DNA of 64,000 nucleotides from JBFWPF01 sp050250135 (GCA_050250135.1 JBFWPF010000003.1:21015-85014), one strand, 5' to 3'. Numbered from the stretch's first letter, positions 18,774 to 28,155 are shown. Translations and numbers: made by a program. The notes: generated by a model from the letters alone, not told the origin.

Positions 18774-21539
18774 ATGAAAAAGCTCCTCGCACTCCTTCTT
18801 GCGCCCCTCATTGCCTGCTGGGCGGCACCCCTTCCGCCTGACCCGGCGCTTAGGGTCGTGACCCTTCCCACAGGCGTCACCAGCTACATCTGGCCGAGCG
18901 AGGAGTACACAGGCCCCATCTCCATCCGCCTCGTCGTCCCGATCGGTTCAGGCGTTGAAGAGGAGGGAGAGGAGGGGCTTGCCCACTTTTGCGAACACCT
19001 CGTCTTCCGCGGCAGCGACCGCTTTTCCGAATCGGACATCCAGCACTACATCGCCGCAGCTGGAGGAGGGATTGGCGCCGATGCCAACGCCTTCACCTCC
19101 TTCGACGTCACCGTCTACCTCCTCGACCTCCCCGCTGGCGACTGGTCTCTTGTCGAAAAGGGGCTCCAGATCTTTGCCGACTTTGCCGAGCGCTCCCGCA
19201 TCGACGACGGAAGTGTTGAGGCCGAGCGGGGCATTGTGCTCGAGGAGTGGCGCCTCGGCCGCACCGTCGAAACCCGGATCGTGGAGGGGAGGATCAAAGC
19301 CCTTCTCGAAGGGAGCCCCTTTGCCGAGCACCTCGCCATCGGCACCGAAGAGACCGTCCGCCACGTCCCCGCTCAGAAAATCCGGGATTTTTACCACCGC
19401 TGGTACGGGTCGGTCCCCTTTGCCATCATCGTCACCGGCCCCGTCGACCCCGACCGGGCTGAGGAGGCCATACGCGCTGCCTTCGATACCCCCGCGTTCC
19501 CCGAGCGCCAGCGGATCCTCCCCTGCCTCCCCTGCCCCATTCCCCATATAAAAAATCTTTTAGTTACCAAAGATCCCGAGCTCACCCACACCCTCGTTGA
19601 GGTGAGCTTTAAGCACCCTGCGCGCCCCATCCGCGATGAGGAGGACCTGCGGTGCGAGCTGATCGCCGAGTCCTATCATGCCCTCCTCACGGCCCGCCTC
19701 CACCGCCTCCAGGAGGAGGGGCGCCTCTCGGCTGCCCTTATTCAAACCGGCCGGGACCACCCCGTCTCCTGCCTCGAGACCGACACCTTCGAGCTCATCT
19801 GCCCCCCCGATGCCCCCCTCGAAGCGCTCCACACCCTCCTCCAAGAGATCCACAGCGCCGCCGAATTCGGCTTCTCTGAGGGGGAGTGGGCCTACTGGTG
19901 CGCCAATGCGCAAACCTCAATCCGCGGGGCCCGCTTGGAGGGGGACCACGGCTACCCCGTCGACCTTGCCAACCAGTGCCTCGCTCACTACATTTCTGGC
20001 TCCGCCCTCTGCTCCTCCCTTTACCTCCTTAGCGCCTGTGAGAGGCTCTACCCCACCATCACTCGGGAGGATCTGCGCGCCTTTGCTCAGACCCTCGAAA
20101 ACCCCGCCGCCGCCTTTGTCCACATTGCCGGCCCCTCCGCCCTTCCGATTACCGAAGCAGATTTGCGCCTTGTCCTCGACTCTGCCCAGGTCGCCGCCCG
20201 CGTCCCTTACGAGGAGCCTCCCAGAACCCTCCCCCCTATCGTCCCCCGCCGCGGCGAGATCACCCCGACCGACTACCTCCTCTTCCCTCCCCTCTTCACC
20301 TACCGCGCTAGCAACGGGATGACCCTCCACTTTTGCCTCACCCCCGAGCAGCGGGAGATCCTCGTCGAAGGGGTCGCCCTCGGCGGCCTCTCTAGCCTTT
20401 CCCCGGAGGACCTCCTAGCCGGACGCCTCGCTAACCCCCTCCTCGACGAGTCGGGGATCGGCGGCCTAACCCCCACCCAGCTCGCCCTCGCCCTAGCCGG
20501 CACCGACGCCTACCTCACCCGCTCCCTCCTCACCTACCACCGCCGCCTAAGCGGCGGCGCCCACCCCGAGGATATCGAGACCCTCTTCAAGCTCCTCCAC
20601 CTCACCTTCACCGCCCAACAAAACCGCCCCGATATCTATGAGCGGATCCTCTGCCGCCAGCTCACCTACCCTCTCGGCGCCACCCCCGCAGGGGCCCTTG
20701 AGAGGGCTGCCACCGCCCTTACCCGCTCGGGGGCCCCCTACTTCCAACCCTTTTCTCCCGAGGCCTACCGGAGCACCCCCTTCCACCGAGTCGATGCCAT
20801 TGCCCTCGAGGCCTTCTCCAACCCCGCCGACTTTACCCTAATATTCGCCGGCCCCCTCGACCTCCCCAAAATGGTCGAGCTCGCCGAGACCTACCTTGCC
20901 TCTATCCCCCAAACGGCTCCCCCCACCACCCACTACGACCCCCTCCACCTCTCCTTTCCCCAGGGGATTACCCAGGAGACCCTCCACCAGGGACGGGAGG
21001 CCCAAAGCACCGTCGAGCTCTACTTCCCCCTTCAGCTCGAAGATCCCAGCCCCGAGACCTTTACCCTCCTAAGCGGCGCCCTCGACCTCATCCGCTCCCG
21101 CACCTACCAGGTCCTCCGTCAGGCTCTTAGCGCCACCTATCACGTCGAGATCGACGACCTCCTCCTCACCCCCAGCCCCGATGAGGGGCTCATCTGCCTC
21201 TCCTTTGTGTGCGATCCCGCCGATGCCGCCCTCCTCATCCAGGTGGCGCTCCGCGAGCTGAGAAAGCTGCGCGAATGGGGTCCCACCCCTACCGAGGTGC
21301 AGACCCTCTATCTCCAGACCGACCGCCACCTCCAAAACAGCCTCTTCAAAAGTGCCTTCTGGACCGCCGAGATCGCTGCTGCTACCCTTTACGGCTGGGA
21401 TTTAGAGGTCCTAGAAAATGTGGAGGAGCGCGCTGCGGTGATCACCCGGGAGGGGCTCACCGAGATGATCCGGACCCTGCTTCCCCTCGACAACTACGTT
21501 GCCCTTACCCTTTATCCCGAAACGTTACCCTCGGATTGA
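18774..21539 (+). CDS. M16 family zinc metallopeptidase (insulinase/pitrilysin type)
   Basis: 921 residues with a signal peptide (MKKLLALLLAPLIACWA). The inverted zinc motif HFCEH is at residues 71-75, with the third ligand Glu at about 151 in EAERGIVLEEWRLG. This is the HxxEH-x(about 75)-E pattern of pitrilysins. Two M16 halves follow each other (residues about 30-480 and 500-921); the second half has no HxxEH, as usual. The predicted location is the periplasm, where it would degrade peptides. It stands between the inactive M16 protein and a Sel1 protein, just after the peptide importer. Confidence 0.87.
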   Translation: MKKLLALLLAPLIACWAAPLPPDPALRVVTLPTGVTSYIWPSEEYTGPISIRLVVPIGSGVEEEGEEGLAHFCEHLVFRGSDRFSESDIQHYIAAAGGGIGADANAFTSFDVTVYLLDLPAGDWSLVEKGLQIFADFAERSRIDDGSVEAERGIVLEEWRLGRTVETRIVEGRIKALLEGSPFAEHLAIGTEETVRHVPAQKIRDFYHRWYGSVPFAIIVTGPVDPDRAEEAIRAAFDTPAFPERQRILPCLPCPIPHIKNLLVTKDPELTHTLVEVSFKHPARPIRDEEDLRCELIAESYHALLTARLHRLQEEGRLSAALIQTGRDHPVSCLETDTFELICPPDAPLEALHTLLQEIHSAAEFGFSEGEWAYWCANAQTSIRGARLEGDHGYPVDLANQCLAHYISGSALCSSLYLLSACERLYPTITREDLRAFAQTLENPAAAFVHIAGPSALPITEADLRLVLDSAQVAARVPYEEPPRTLPPIVPRRGEITPTDYLLFPPLFTYRASNGMTLHFCLTPEQREILVEGVALGGLSSLSPEDLLAGRLANPLLDESGIGGLTPTQLALALAGTDAYLTRSLLTYHRRLSGGAHPEDIETLFKLLHLTFTAQQNRPDIYERILCRQLTYPLGATPAGALERAATALTRSGAPYFQPFSPEAYRSTPFHRVDAIALEAFSNPADFTLIFAGPLDLPKMVELAETYLASIPQTAPPTTHYDPLHLSFPQGITQETLHQGREAQSTVELYFPLQLEDPSPETFTLLSGALDLIRSRTYQVLRQALSATYHVEIDDLLLTPSPDEGLICLSFVCDPADAALLIQVALRELRKLREWGPTPTEVQTLYLQTDRHLQNSLFKSAFWTAEIAAATLYGWDLEVLENVEERAAVITREGLTEMIRTLLPLDNYVALTLYPETLPSD

Positions 21540-21540
21540 T

Positions 21541-23007
21541 ATGGAGCCCATCACCGCCCAAGCCTACCATCAGCTAATCGTCCATTTGCGGGGGAGGGGC
21601 GATCTCCCCCTTCCCCTTCCCCATCTGCTCGGCCAAGCGGCCGGGGAGCGGTGGCGCTCTCCCCCTACCCATCAAATCAATAGCGATCAGCTGCTCTTCT
21701 ACCACCTTGCCCTCCACCTAGTCCCTTCCGCTAAAATCTCCCTCCTCCCCGATCCTGCGGTCCTGATGCTCATCTGGCAAGGGGCAGAGGGAGACACCAA
21801 ATCCCAGATCGAGGTGGCCTGGCGCTACCTGTTGGGCGATCGCCTCCCTCGCGATCACTCCCTAGCCCTCAAGTGGTTTTCCACCGCCGCCGAAAGGGAT
21901 CCCGACGGGGTAGCCTACCAAGGGATGTGTTTTGAGATGGGAATCGGGTGTAAGCCCGACTCTAGCACCGCCCTCAATCTCTACGAGAAGGCAGCAAAGC
22001 AGGGAAGCCCTGCCGGCCTCCGACAGCTGGGGGAATGGTACAGGAGCAAAGGGGATCGGGAGCAGGCAGTGAGTTACTATACAGAGGCACACAAGCAAGG
22101 CGACCTGCTCTCTTTGGTTCAGCTAGCCTATTGCAAACGCTTTTGGTATGGGGGGGATGAACCGCTCGAAGCGACAGCCTTCTCCCTCCTGTCTAAGGAG
22201 GCCGAGAAAGGGCGACCCCATATCGAAAGTGAGCTAGCGATGTGCTATTGGGGCGGCATCGGGACCGCCCCTAACCTCTCTAAAGCCATCGATCTCTTCG
22301 CAAGCGCAGCCTACAAGGGTTGGGATCCCGCCTACGTTCCGCTTGGCCATTGCCTAGAAGAGAGAGAATCCCCTCAGGATCTGCAGGCCGCCTACCTCTG
22401 GTTTGAGCGTGCAGGGGCTCAAGGAGACTGTAATGGGCTCTATGCGCAAGGGCTATGCCTTTTCCATGGCAAAGGGGTCCAGCAGGACTGCAAGGCCGCT
22501 GTCACCCTCTTTTCTCGGTCAGTTGAAATGGGAAAGCGTGAGGCCGCAACTATGCTGGGCATAGCCTACGACCAGGGGCGAGGGGTTGAGCAAAACTTCG
22601 AGATAGCCTTTTCGTTCTTTTTGACCGGGGCAAAGGCGGGGAGTGCCGCTTCTCAAAACAACCTATCGAACTGCTACTTCGACGGACGGGGAACCAAAAA
22701 GAACCCTGCCGAGGGTTTCTACTGGGTCCAAAAGGCAGCGGAAGGGGGAGATGCTGAAGGGCTGTCCAACCTTGGCCTCTGCTATGAAAAGGGGGAGGGG
22801 ACCACAAAGGACCTAGCCAAAGCCACCATCTGCTTTCATGAGAGCGCAAAGAGGGGGAGCCGGAATGGGAAATTCTATTTAGGTCGCGCGCTCTTTAGAG
22901 AAGGGAAGTGGAAGGAAGCTGGGTCTTGGTTGCTCCCCCTCGACTTTAAGGGGGATAGCGAGGCCTTGTCACTATTGGAGCAGGTCTACTCCAAGCTAGA
23001 GAAATAG
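21541..23007 (+). CDS. Sel1-like tetratricopeptide repeat protein
   Basis: 488 residues from the ATG at 21541, one base after the stop of the M16 gene (a longer frame exists but overlaps it). From about residue 85 to the end there are roughly nine Sel1-type repeats of about 36 residues, for example LSNCYFDGRGTKKNPAEGFY and LGLCYEKGEGTTKDLAKATI. Sel1 repeats form helical solenoids used for protein binding. In intracellular bacteria such proteins are often secreted or act as adaptors, but no signal peptide is visible here. The residues before the repeats (about 1-85) match nothing I recognise. Confidence 0.82.
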   Translation: MEPITAQAYHQLIVHLRGRGDLPLPLPHLLGQAAGERWRSPPTHQINSDQLLFYHLALHLVPSAKISLLPDPAVLMLIWQGAEGDTKSQIEVAWRYLLGDRLPRDHSLALKWFSTAAERDPDGVAYQGMCFEMGIGCKPDSSTALNLYEKAAKQGSPAGLRQLGEWYRSKGDREQAVSYYTEAHKQGDLLSLVQLAYCKRFWYGGDEPLEATAFSLLSKEAEKGRPHIESELAMCYWGGIGTAPNLSKAIDLFASAAYKGWDPAYVPLGHCLEERESPQDLQAAYLWFERAGAQGDCNGLYAQGLCLFHGKGVQQDCKAAVTLFSRSVEMGKREAATMLGIAYDQGRGVEQNFEIAFSFFLTGAKAGSAASQNNLSNCYFDGRGTKKNPAEGFYWVQKAAEGGDAEGLSNLGLCYEKGEGTTKDLAKATICFHESAKRGSRNGKFYLGRALFREGKWKEAGSWLLPLDFKGDSEALSLLEQVYSKLEK

Positions 23008-23580
23008 GGGCTTCCACCCCCTCTCTTCCTCATGCCGCATGATCACCCCGCTCTCGAGGTCAAACTGCCACGCATGAAGGGAGAGCTTACCCCGCTCTAC
23101 CCGCTCCCTCACCCAAGGGAAGGTCATCAGGTTCTTTAGAGAGAGGAGGAGCGAGCCCCGGCCACACTCGGTCGTATCGGCCTGACGAGCCGGCCGCGCA
23201 ATCTCCATCCAGTCGGCCACAAAATCGGACTCCCACTCGAGCCCCTGCACAAGCGCCTGGATCCCCCCACACAGCGTATGACCCAAAATGATGATATTGG
23301 AGACCCCCAGCACCCGCACCGCAAACTCGACAGCCGCGCTCGTCCCATGATGCTTGTGGTCCCCCTCAAAAGGGGGCACCAGATTGGCCACATTCCGGAC
23401 CACAAACATATCGCCAGGTGAGCAGCCCATCAAAAGCGCCGGGTCAACCCGCGAATCGGAGCAGGCGATCACCAGCACCTTGGGACGCTGACCATTGCGC
23501 ACCAAGTCGTGATAAAGCGAGTCCTTTGTCGCAAAGTGATCGGCGTAAAACTTCCGGTATCCCGCAATCAATTCGTCCAT
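22996..23580 (-). CDS. Beta-class carbonic anhydrase
   Basis: 194 residues. The zinc ligands and active pair are visible: C40 with D42 and R44 in ACSDSRVD, then H101 and C104 in LGHTLCGG. The enzyme interconverts CO2 and bicarbonate in the cytoplasm. It converges on the Sel1 gene, with a 12 nt overlap of the two 3' ends. It stands alone on this strand, and the promoter must lie in the 160 bp before the 23744 gene. Confidence 0.92.
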   Translation of the reverse strand: MDELIAGYRKFYADHFATKDSLYHDLVRNGQRPKVLVIACSDSRVDPALLMGCSPGDMFVVRNVANLVPPFEGDHKHHGTSAAVEFAVRVLGVSNIIILGHTLCGGIQALVQGLEWESDFVADWMEIARPARQADTTECGRGSLLLSLKNLMTFPWVRERVERGKLSLHAWQFDLESGVIMRHEEERGWKPLFL

Positions 23581-23684
23581 ACCCGATCAGTCTAGCACCC
23601 ATCACCTTACCTCTCAAGTTTATTAAGATTTGGTAAACGCAGATACAAATATGAGTTAAGATTAAATAAATCAGAGACTTAGGC

Positions 23685-23713
23685 TTGCCGTTTATTTGGC
23701 GTCTGACCATAAT
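23685..23713 (+). promoter_or_regulatory. Predicted sigma70-type promoter for the translocon-like operon
   Basis: TTGCCG at 23685-23690 and CATAAT at 23708-23713 are separated by 17 bp and sit 31 bp before the ATG at 23744, which is preceded by AGAGGTAA. The surrounding DNA is AT-rich compared with the coding regions. Confidence 0.45.
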
Positions 23714-23743
23714 GCCTACCAACAACGTAACTAGAGGTAAAGC

Positions 23744-24682
23744 ATGACCAATATTGCACAACCCATAGACACCCGAACCATCTTTAACCCGATCCAGCCG
23801 ATCGGCAAGGTTGGCCCCGAGCAGCGGATCGATGACCGAGCGCTCAATGGGGAGTGGGACCAAAGGAAAGGGGTAGGGAGCGTAGTTGAGGCCTCCCCTA
23901 CCGCCAAGAGCTTTTCTGAGGCGATTGGGGAGAAGGCTATAGAGGCCACCCACAAACTGGAGGGGATCAAGCTCAACCCCTCCCCCGCTGATGCCCAGAA
24001 GCTGAGGGAGACCGACACCCTTGAAAAGCTCCGCAACCTAGCTGAGACCTTGGAGCCCACCTCTGAGCGGACCCCCCGCCACATCCCCACTCAAATCAGA
24101 GAGGCCAAAGAGGCCGCCGATAGCGCTCACCGCCTCCTCCAGGGCTCTCTCGCCGCCCAGCCCGAACAATCCCGCCTCGTCCAAAGGGTCCGCGAAGCCA
24201 ATGAGGCGGCCAATGCGACCCAAGAGTTTATCAACGTCGCCATCCGGATGGCCGAAGCGGCCGGCACCGAGGTAGGGCGCTACGCCGACAAGATCAGCAT
24301 GCGCCTCGACCGGATTCAGATGCTCAACAACCTTGAAACCCTGATGAACAAGCACAAAGGGGAAGAGAGTGTCGACCTCTTGAGTCCTAAGGAGGGGCAG
24401 GAGCTCGATTTTGCCAAGATCGAGCGGCTCCGCAAAACCCTTGTAGAGGAGCATGGCGTCCCCCTCAACTGGACCGATTCCAAATGGGACAAGGGGAGCT
24501 TCGAGGGGCTCCTTAAAGGGATCGACCTGGCCCGGCAGGCCGAGTTTGCCAGCAATCAAAAGGACAATATCTTCCTGCAGAAGCTCACCACAGCGGAGCA
24601 GCACTTCTGGCTGATGGTGACCAACACCATCTCCCGCCTCTCAGATATCCTCCGCGAAATCTCCCGTAACATGAGCAAATAA
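23744..24682 (+). CDS. Hypothetical helical protein, first gene of translocon-like operon
   Basis: 312 residues, no signal peptide and no membrane helix, with mostly amphipathic helical sequence. The N-terminus (MTNIAQPIDTRTIFNPIQP) is polar and Pro/Thr-rich, as in many type III secreted proteins. It ends in a helix with TNTISRLSDILREISRNMSK. Size, lack of a signal, and its place before a protein with two hydrophobic hairpins (24684) and another with one (25547) recall tip/translocator gene sets such as SseB-SseC-SseD. That comparison is based on layout and not on homology that I can prove. One nt separates it from the next gene. Confidence 0.6.
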   Translation: MTNIAQPIDTRTIFNPIQPIGKVGPEQRIDDRALNGEWDQRKGVGSVVEASPTAKSFSEAIGEKAIEATHKLEGIKLNPSPADAQKLRETDTLEKLRNLAETLEPTSERTPRHIPTQIREAKEAADSAHRLLQGSLAAQPEQSRLVQRVREANEAANATQEFINVAIRMAEAAGTEVGRYADKISMRLDRIQMLNNLETLMNKHKGEESVDLLSPKEGQELDFAKIERLRKTLVEEHGVPLNWTDSKWDKGSFEGLLKGIDLARQAEFASNQKDNIFLQKLTTAEQHFWLMVTNTISRLSDILREISRNMSK

Positions 24683-24683
24683 G

Positions 24684-25550
24684 ATGATCAGCACCGTCTC
24701 ACCCCAAATCCCCTATCCCCCCACCTTCCCGGAGACCTCTCCGTTCGAGGGATACGCTACCGAGGTCTTCAAGTTTCTCGACAAGCTGGGAACCAATGGC
24801 CAGGCGCTCAAGGTCGAGTACCTCGCCGCCGGGACCCTGGAGGTCTCCGATGGGGAGCGGTCAATCCGGATCACTGGCCTTGACCAGATCGGCAAGGCGG
24901 TAACCGACCTCCTTCGCAAGGACCAAATCCGAGGGGCCGACCTCAACCAGCAGATCGACCGCCTCTCCAAGGTCAGCCTCCTTCAGACCAGCCTCGGCGT
25001 CTTTTCCACCACCATCGGCGTCGCCGCCGGCATTGCAACGGGCGGCACCGCCGGCATCGTCCTTGCCCTCGGCGCCCTCCTCAATGGGGCCCACCAGGTT
25101 GCGCAGCGGACCGACTTTTATCACTCCCTAGCGGGCGCCCTCACCTCAGACGAGGGCAAACGGGGGGAGATTGGCGATGCCTTAAACACCTACATCGGCT
25201 ACCTCTGCTTTGCTGCCACCCTCGGCAGCGTCGCCGTGGGCGGAACCGAGCTGCTCAAGAAGGGCTTTGAGGAGGCGACTAAGGTCACCCTTCAGGGGGT
25301 GAGCGACGTCACCATGCTCAGCCAGGGGCTAACCCATTTTGCCGAAGCCAAACTCAACGGAAAAAGACTTGAGTTGCAAGCGGACGGCGTTCTGATTAAC
25401 CTAGAGCTCACCCAACTCGGCCATCAGCGGGAAGAGGGGGTGAACCGCTTTGGGGAGATCGACAAGGTCGAGCAGGCCGCCTTTGATGCCGCTATGATGA
25501 AGCTACGATTGGAAAGGGAGACAAGCACTAAAATTATGAGGGGAAAATGA
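24684..25550 (+). CDS. Putative type III secretion translocator (YopB/SseC-like layout)
   Basis: 288 residues. Two hydrophobic regions, at about 105-137 (Gly/Ala-rich, with VAAGIATGGTAGIVLALGAL) and 170-188, lie between soluble helical parts. There is no N-terminal signal peptide. Gly/Ala-rich membrane hairpins inside an otherwise soluble protein of this size are the hallmark of the large hydrophobic translocators that form the type III pore in host membranes. No chaperone gene of the LcrH/SycD kind is adjacent, which weakens the call. Its stop overlaps the next start as ATGA. It could also be an inclusion-membrane or other effector-like protein. Confidence 0.5.
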   Translation: MISTVSPQIPYPPTFPETSPFEGYATEVFKFLDKLGTNGQALKVEYLAAGTLEVSDGERSIRITGLDQIGKAVTDLLRKDQIRGADLNQQIDRLSKVSLLQTSLGVFSTTIGVAAGIATGGTAGIVLALGALLNGAHQVAQRTDFYHSLAGALTSDEGKRGEIGDALNTYIGYLCFAATLGSVAVGGTELLKKGFEEATKVTLQGVSDVTMLSQGLTHFAEAKLNGKRLELQADGVLINLELTQLGHQREEGVNRFGEIDKVEQAAFDAAMMKLRLERETSTKIMRGK

Positions 25551-26380
25551 TACAACTCGACACCACCAGTCCTCAGCCGGCCCCACAGCTGACCGGCCTT
25601 ATCAAGTCGCTGGCCAGCCGGGTCGGCGACAGCGTTAAGCAGCTCTACAAGCAGGTTGCCCCGTGGGAGGATCCGGAGCCCGCCGAGATCCCCTCTCAGG
25701 AGGGCAAATCGGGAGAGGAGCTAGTCCGCTACACCTGGGCTCAGAGCAACCCCTCGGTCCGATTTAAGCAGCTCCCCGTTGAACTTCGGGTCCTTCTTGT
25801 CTTTTCCACCATGGTGAGTGACATGTCTCTTAAGCAGGCGCTCACCATGAAGCAGAAGGTCGCCGATGACCTAGGAAAGCGGTGGGCCGACTTTAGCTAC
25901 CAGAAGACCATGGCGGGGGCCCGCACAGTGGAGCGTTGGGCCAACATCGGGCAGACCGCCGCGCTGGCCTTTCAGTTTGTCCTCCCTTACGGCGTTCCGT
26001 ACCTCCGCACCATCCAAGACAAGTGTGGCGAGTGGCGCCCCCATGACATCGGATGGGACCGCCTCCAGGGTTGGATCGACTCGGCCGCCAGGAATATCCC
26101 CATGATTACCGGGAAGCATGAACAGGATATCCGCTCCTCGATCAAGAGTGTTGGTCCCGGGATCTCTCAGTACACCCGTGAGCAGGGGGGGATCGCCCAA
26201 ACCGAGGCGCAAGGGAGATCTCAGTTCGGGCAGTTCTGGACCCAGAAGCAGGAGCGGGACAACCAGACCGCAGCCGGCTTTAAGCAGGAGGTCAACCAGA
26301 TCCAGCAGGAGGCCTACCGAGCCGCTCAGGAGCAGATCGAGAAGCTCTCCCGCCTCAACGAGAAGACCGCCTCGGCCTAG
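25547..26380 (+). CDS. Putative type III secretion translocator, small (SseD/YopD-like layout)
   Basis: 277 residues, one hydrophobic region at about 133-152 (NIGQTAALAFQFVLPYGVPY), no signal peptide, and a Gln/Glu-rich coiled-coil-like C-terminus (about 215-270). It is translationally coupled to the gene before it (ATGA). A single internal hydrophobic segment plus a C-terminal amphipathic helix is the layout of the minor translocators. No detailed homology was recognised. The 3' end overlaps by 26 nt the remains of a methyltransferase on the other strand. Confidence 0.48.
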   Translation: MIQLDTTSPQPAPQLTGLIKSLASRVGDSVKQLYKQVAPWEDPEPAEIPSQEGKSGEELVRYTWAQSNPSVRFKQLPVELRVLLVFSTMVSDMSLKQALTMKQKVADDLGKRWADFSYQKTMAGARTVERWANIGQTAALAFQFVLPYGVPYLRTIQDKCGEWRPHDIGWDRLQGWIDSAARNIPMITGKHEQDIRSSIKSVGPGISQYTREQGGIAQTEAQGRSQFGQFWTQKQERDNQTAAGFKQEVNQIQQEAYRAAQEQIEKLSRLNEKTASA

Positions 26381-26988
26381 TCTGAAGGTAGACCTCCGCC
26401 GTTCCCCATGTGTAGGGGAATTCGCGGCGGTCTACCGCCTCAAAGCCCTCTAGCGGGTAGCTCACCGTGATCACCTTTGCCCCCACCGGCAGTGTCTCTA
26501 GTGCCCTCTCAAGCTTGTCAACCTCTTCAAGCATCGTCCCATACAGAGACTACGCTGGCTTTGCTGTAATCCATTTGCAGAAAATCGCCCTCCCGAAACG
26601 AAAGGCCCTCCCTCTCCACCCGCTTTGCCCGCCTCACAAAAGCCGGCACCTGATCTATCCCTACTACCCGGCATCCCACAAAGTGGTGGAGCCAAAGAGC
26701 CGTTCGGCCCGGCCCGCAGCCCAGCTCATAGACGCAGTCGCTAGGCCCTATCCCCGCCCACTTAGCGATCTCAGCCAGTGTCGTCAGCGGCGTCTCCCCA
26801 TAGGCATGGACCTGGCGCGCTCCCCGCCTCTCCAGGTAGCGGCGGCAGACCCTATAGGGATTCCTGCCAAAGAGCCGAAGATCGTCGAGTAGAAAGGGGG
26901 CCCGCCGCCAGTAGCGCCAGATCACCTTCAGCTGGTGGGCAGCGAGGCGAAACTTCACCACTGGATATAGTCTGATAATATCTAGCAA
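26355..26988 (-). pseudogene. SAM-dependent methyltransferase, broken by a one-base frameshift
   Basis: The frame from 26988 reads a class I methyltransferase (SAM motif VYELGCGPGRTALWL, acidic loop VVGIDQVPAF, then LSFREGDFLQMDYSKASVV) and then stops at 26527. Shifting the frame near 26543-26550 restores a continuous and family-like end: YGTMLEEVDKLERALETLPV, then GAKVITVSYPLEGFEAVDR and FPYTWGTAEVYLQTR, ending at 26355. One indel therefore separates the two halves; the expected junction is KASVVYLYGTML. It may be a real pseudogene or a sequencing or assembly error. The substrate is unknown. Confidence 0.75.
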
Positions 26989-27120
26989 GTCTTACCAAGT
27001 ACGAGCGCCGCGCGGCCCATTCAGATGTGACAGGTGGGCCGTTGGCTATTTCCAAAAGGATCAACTGTTGCAGATGGGTAGGCCCCGCAAGCGAATATTA
27101 CTAACGTTACCTGTTTATCG

Positions 27121-28155
27121 CTACCAGTGTATTGACTGGCCCGGCTGGATGACCCTAAAGGTGCTGTGGCAGAGCCCCTCTCTCTCCATCGCCTTGTAGA
27201 GGTCGTAGGGGGGCTGGAAGGCCCCCTCGCTCGAGAGGCGGAAGGTCCGCCAGTGGGTCCCCACACTCAGCTGCGAGTTGACATCTTTGTGGACCTCAAC
27301 AGCATCCTCGGGGTTCATATGGACCGGTGCCATAAACCGCCTTGGGGTATAGACCCCAATCGGAATCAGCGAAAGGTCCATCGCCCCAAACTGCTCCCCA
27401 ATTTCCTTAAAGTGAACCGGGTTATAGCCCGTATCGCCTGCAAAGTAGAAGTGCTTGTCCCCTACCTGGGCCACCCAGCCGGCCCATAGGGTTCGGTTAT
27501 GGTCCCGGGCGGTTCGCCCCGAGTAGTGCTGCGCCGGCACCGCATGGATCGCCACCGCCGGACCGTTGGGCCCCCTCTGGAGGGGCTCGAAGGTCTCCCA
27601 CCAGTCGAGCTCAATTACTCGGCCTATCCCCTGCTTGTAGAACCACTTGGCCACTCCCAGGGGGACACACCAATTCGCGTAGGGGAACCGCTCGGCGATC
27701 TCCTTAACGGTCCGCTTGTCGAGGTGGTCGTAGTGGTTGTGGCTGATCAGCACATAGTCGAGGTGGGAGAGCTCCTCGATCTCGAAGGGGGGGGTGTGGC
27801 GCCTTTTTGGCCCAATAAGGGGCAAGGGGGAGCACCGCTTGGACCAGATCGGGTCGGTGAGGATCGTGATCCCCCCCACCGTTACCAGGAATGAGGAGTG
27901 GTTGATAAAGGTGACCGTTGGCTCACCAGGCTCCAGCAGGATGGGGGGGTTGGGGTAGATAAAGTCCTCGGGGGGCTCCTCTAGCGGCAGCAGGTCGTTG
28001 AAAAAGCCAAGCTGCCAGAGGAGGAGGTGGTGGAGGCGGCGGTAGATCTGTGGGCAGTGGGGGTTTTGGAAGCGGCCGTCGCCTGTGTGGTGGGCCTTGT
28101 TGGCCCGGCGATCAATGCCCTCCCCCTCGCTCTTGGCCCAATCCTTGGCCTCCAT
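27121..28155 (-). CDS. Metallo-beta-lactamase-fold hydrolase, NAPE-PLD/UlaG-like
   Basis: 344 residues. FINHSSFLVTVGGITILTDP opens the metallo-beta-lactamase fold and ISHNHYDHLD is the HxHxDH zinc motif. Further ligands are visible in HAVPAQHYSGR, FYFAGDTGYN and VHMNPEDAV. The arrangement with an N-terminal extension and the WSKRCSPLPLIGPKR loop is that of the N-acyl-phosphatidylethanolamine phospholipase D branch. The likely substrate is a phospholipid or related phosphodiester. ATG 28155 has AAGGGAG upstream. It sits alone between the methyltransferase remnant and a 550 bp repeat-rich gap. Confidence 0.82.
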   Translation of the reverse strand: MEAKDWAKSEGEGIDRRANKAHHTGDGRFQNPHCPQIYRRLHHLLLWQLGFFNDLLPLEEPPEDFIYPNPPILLEPGEPTVTFINHSSFLVTVGGITILTDPIWSKRCSPLPLIGPKRRHTPPFEIEELSHLDYVLISHNHYDHLDKRTVKEIAERFPYANWCVPLGVAKWFYKQGIGRVIELDWWETFEPLQRGPNGPAVAIHAVPAQHYSGRTARDHNRTLWAGWVAQVGDKHFYFAGDTGYNPVHFKEIGEQFGAMDLSLIPIGVYTPRRFMAPVHMNPEDAVEVHKDVNSQLSVGTHWRTFRLSSEGAFQPPYDLYKAMEREGLCHSTFRVIQPGQSIHW

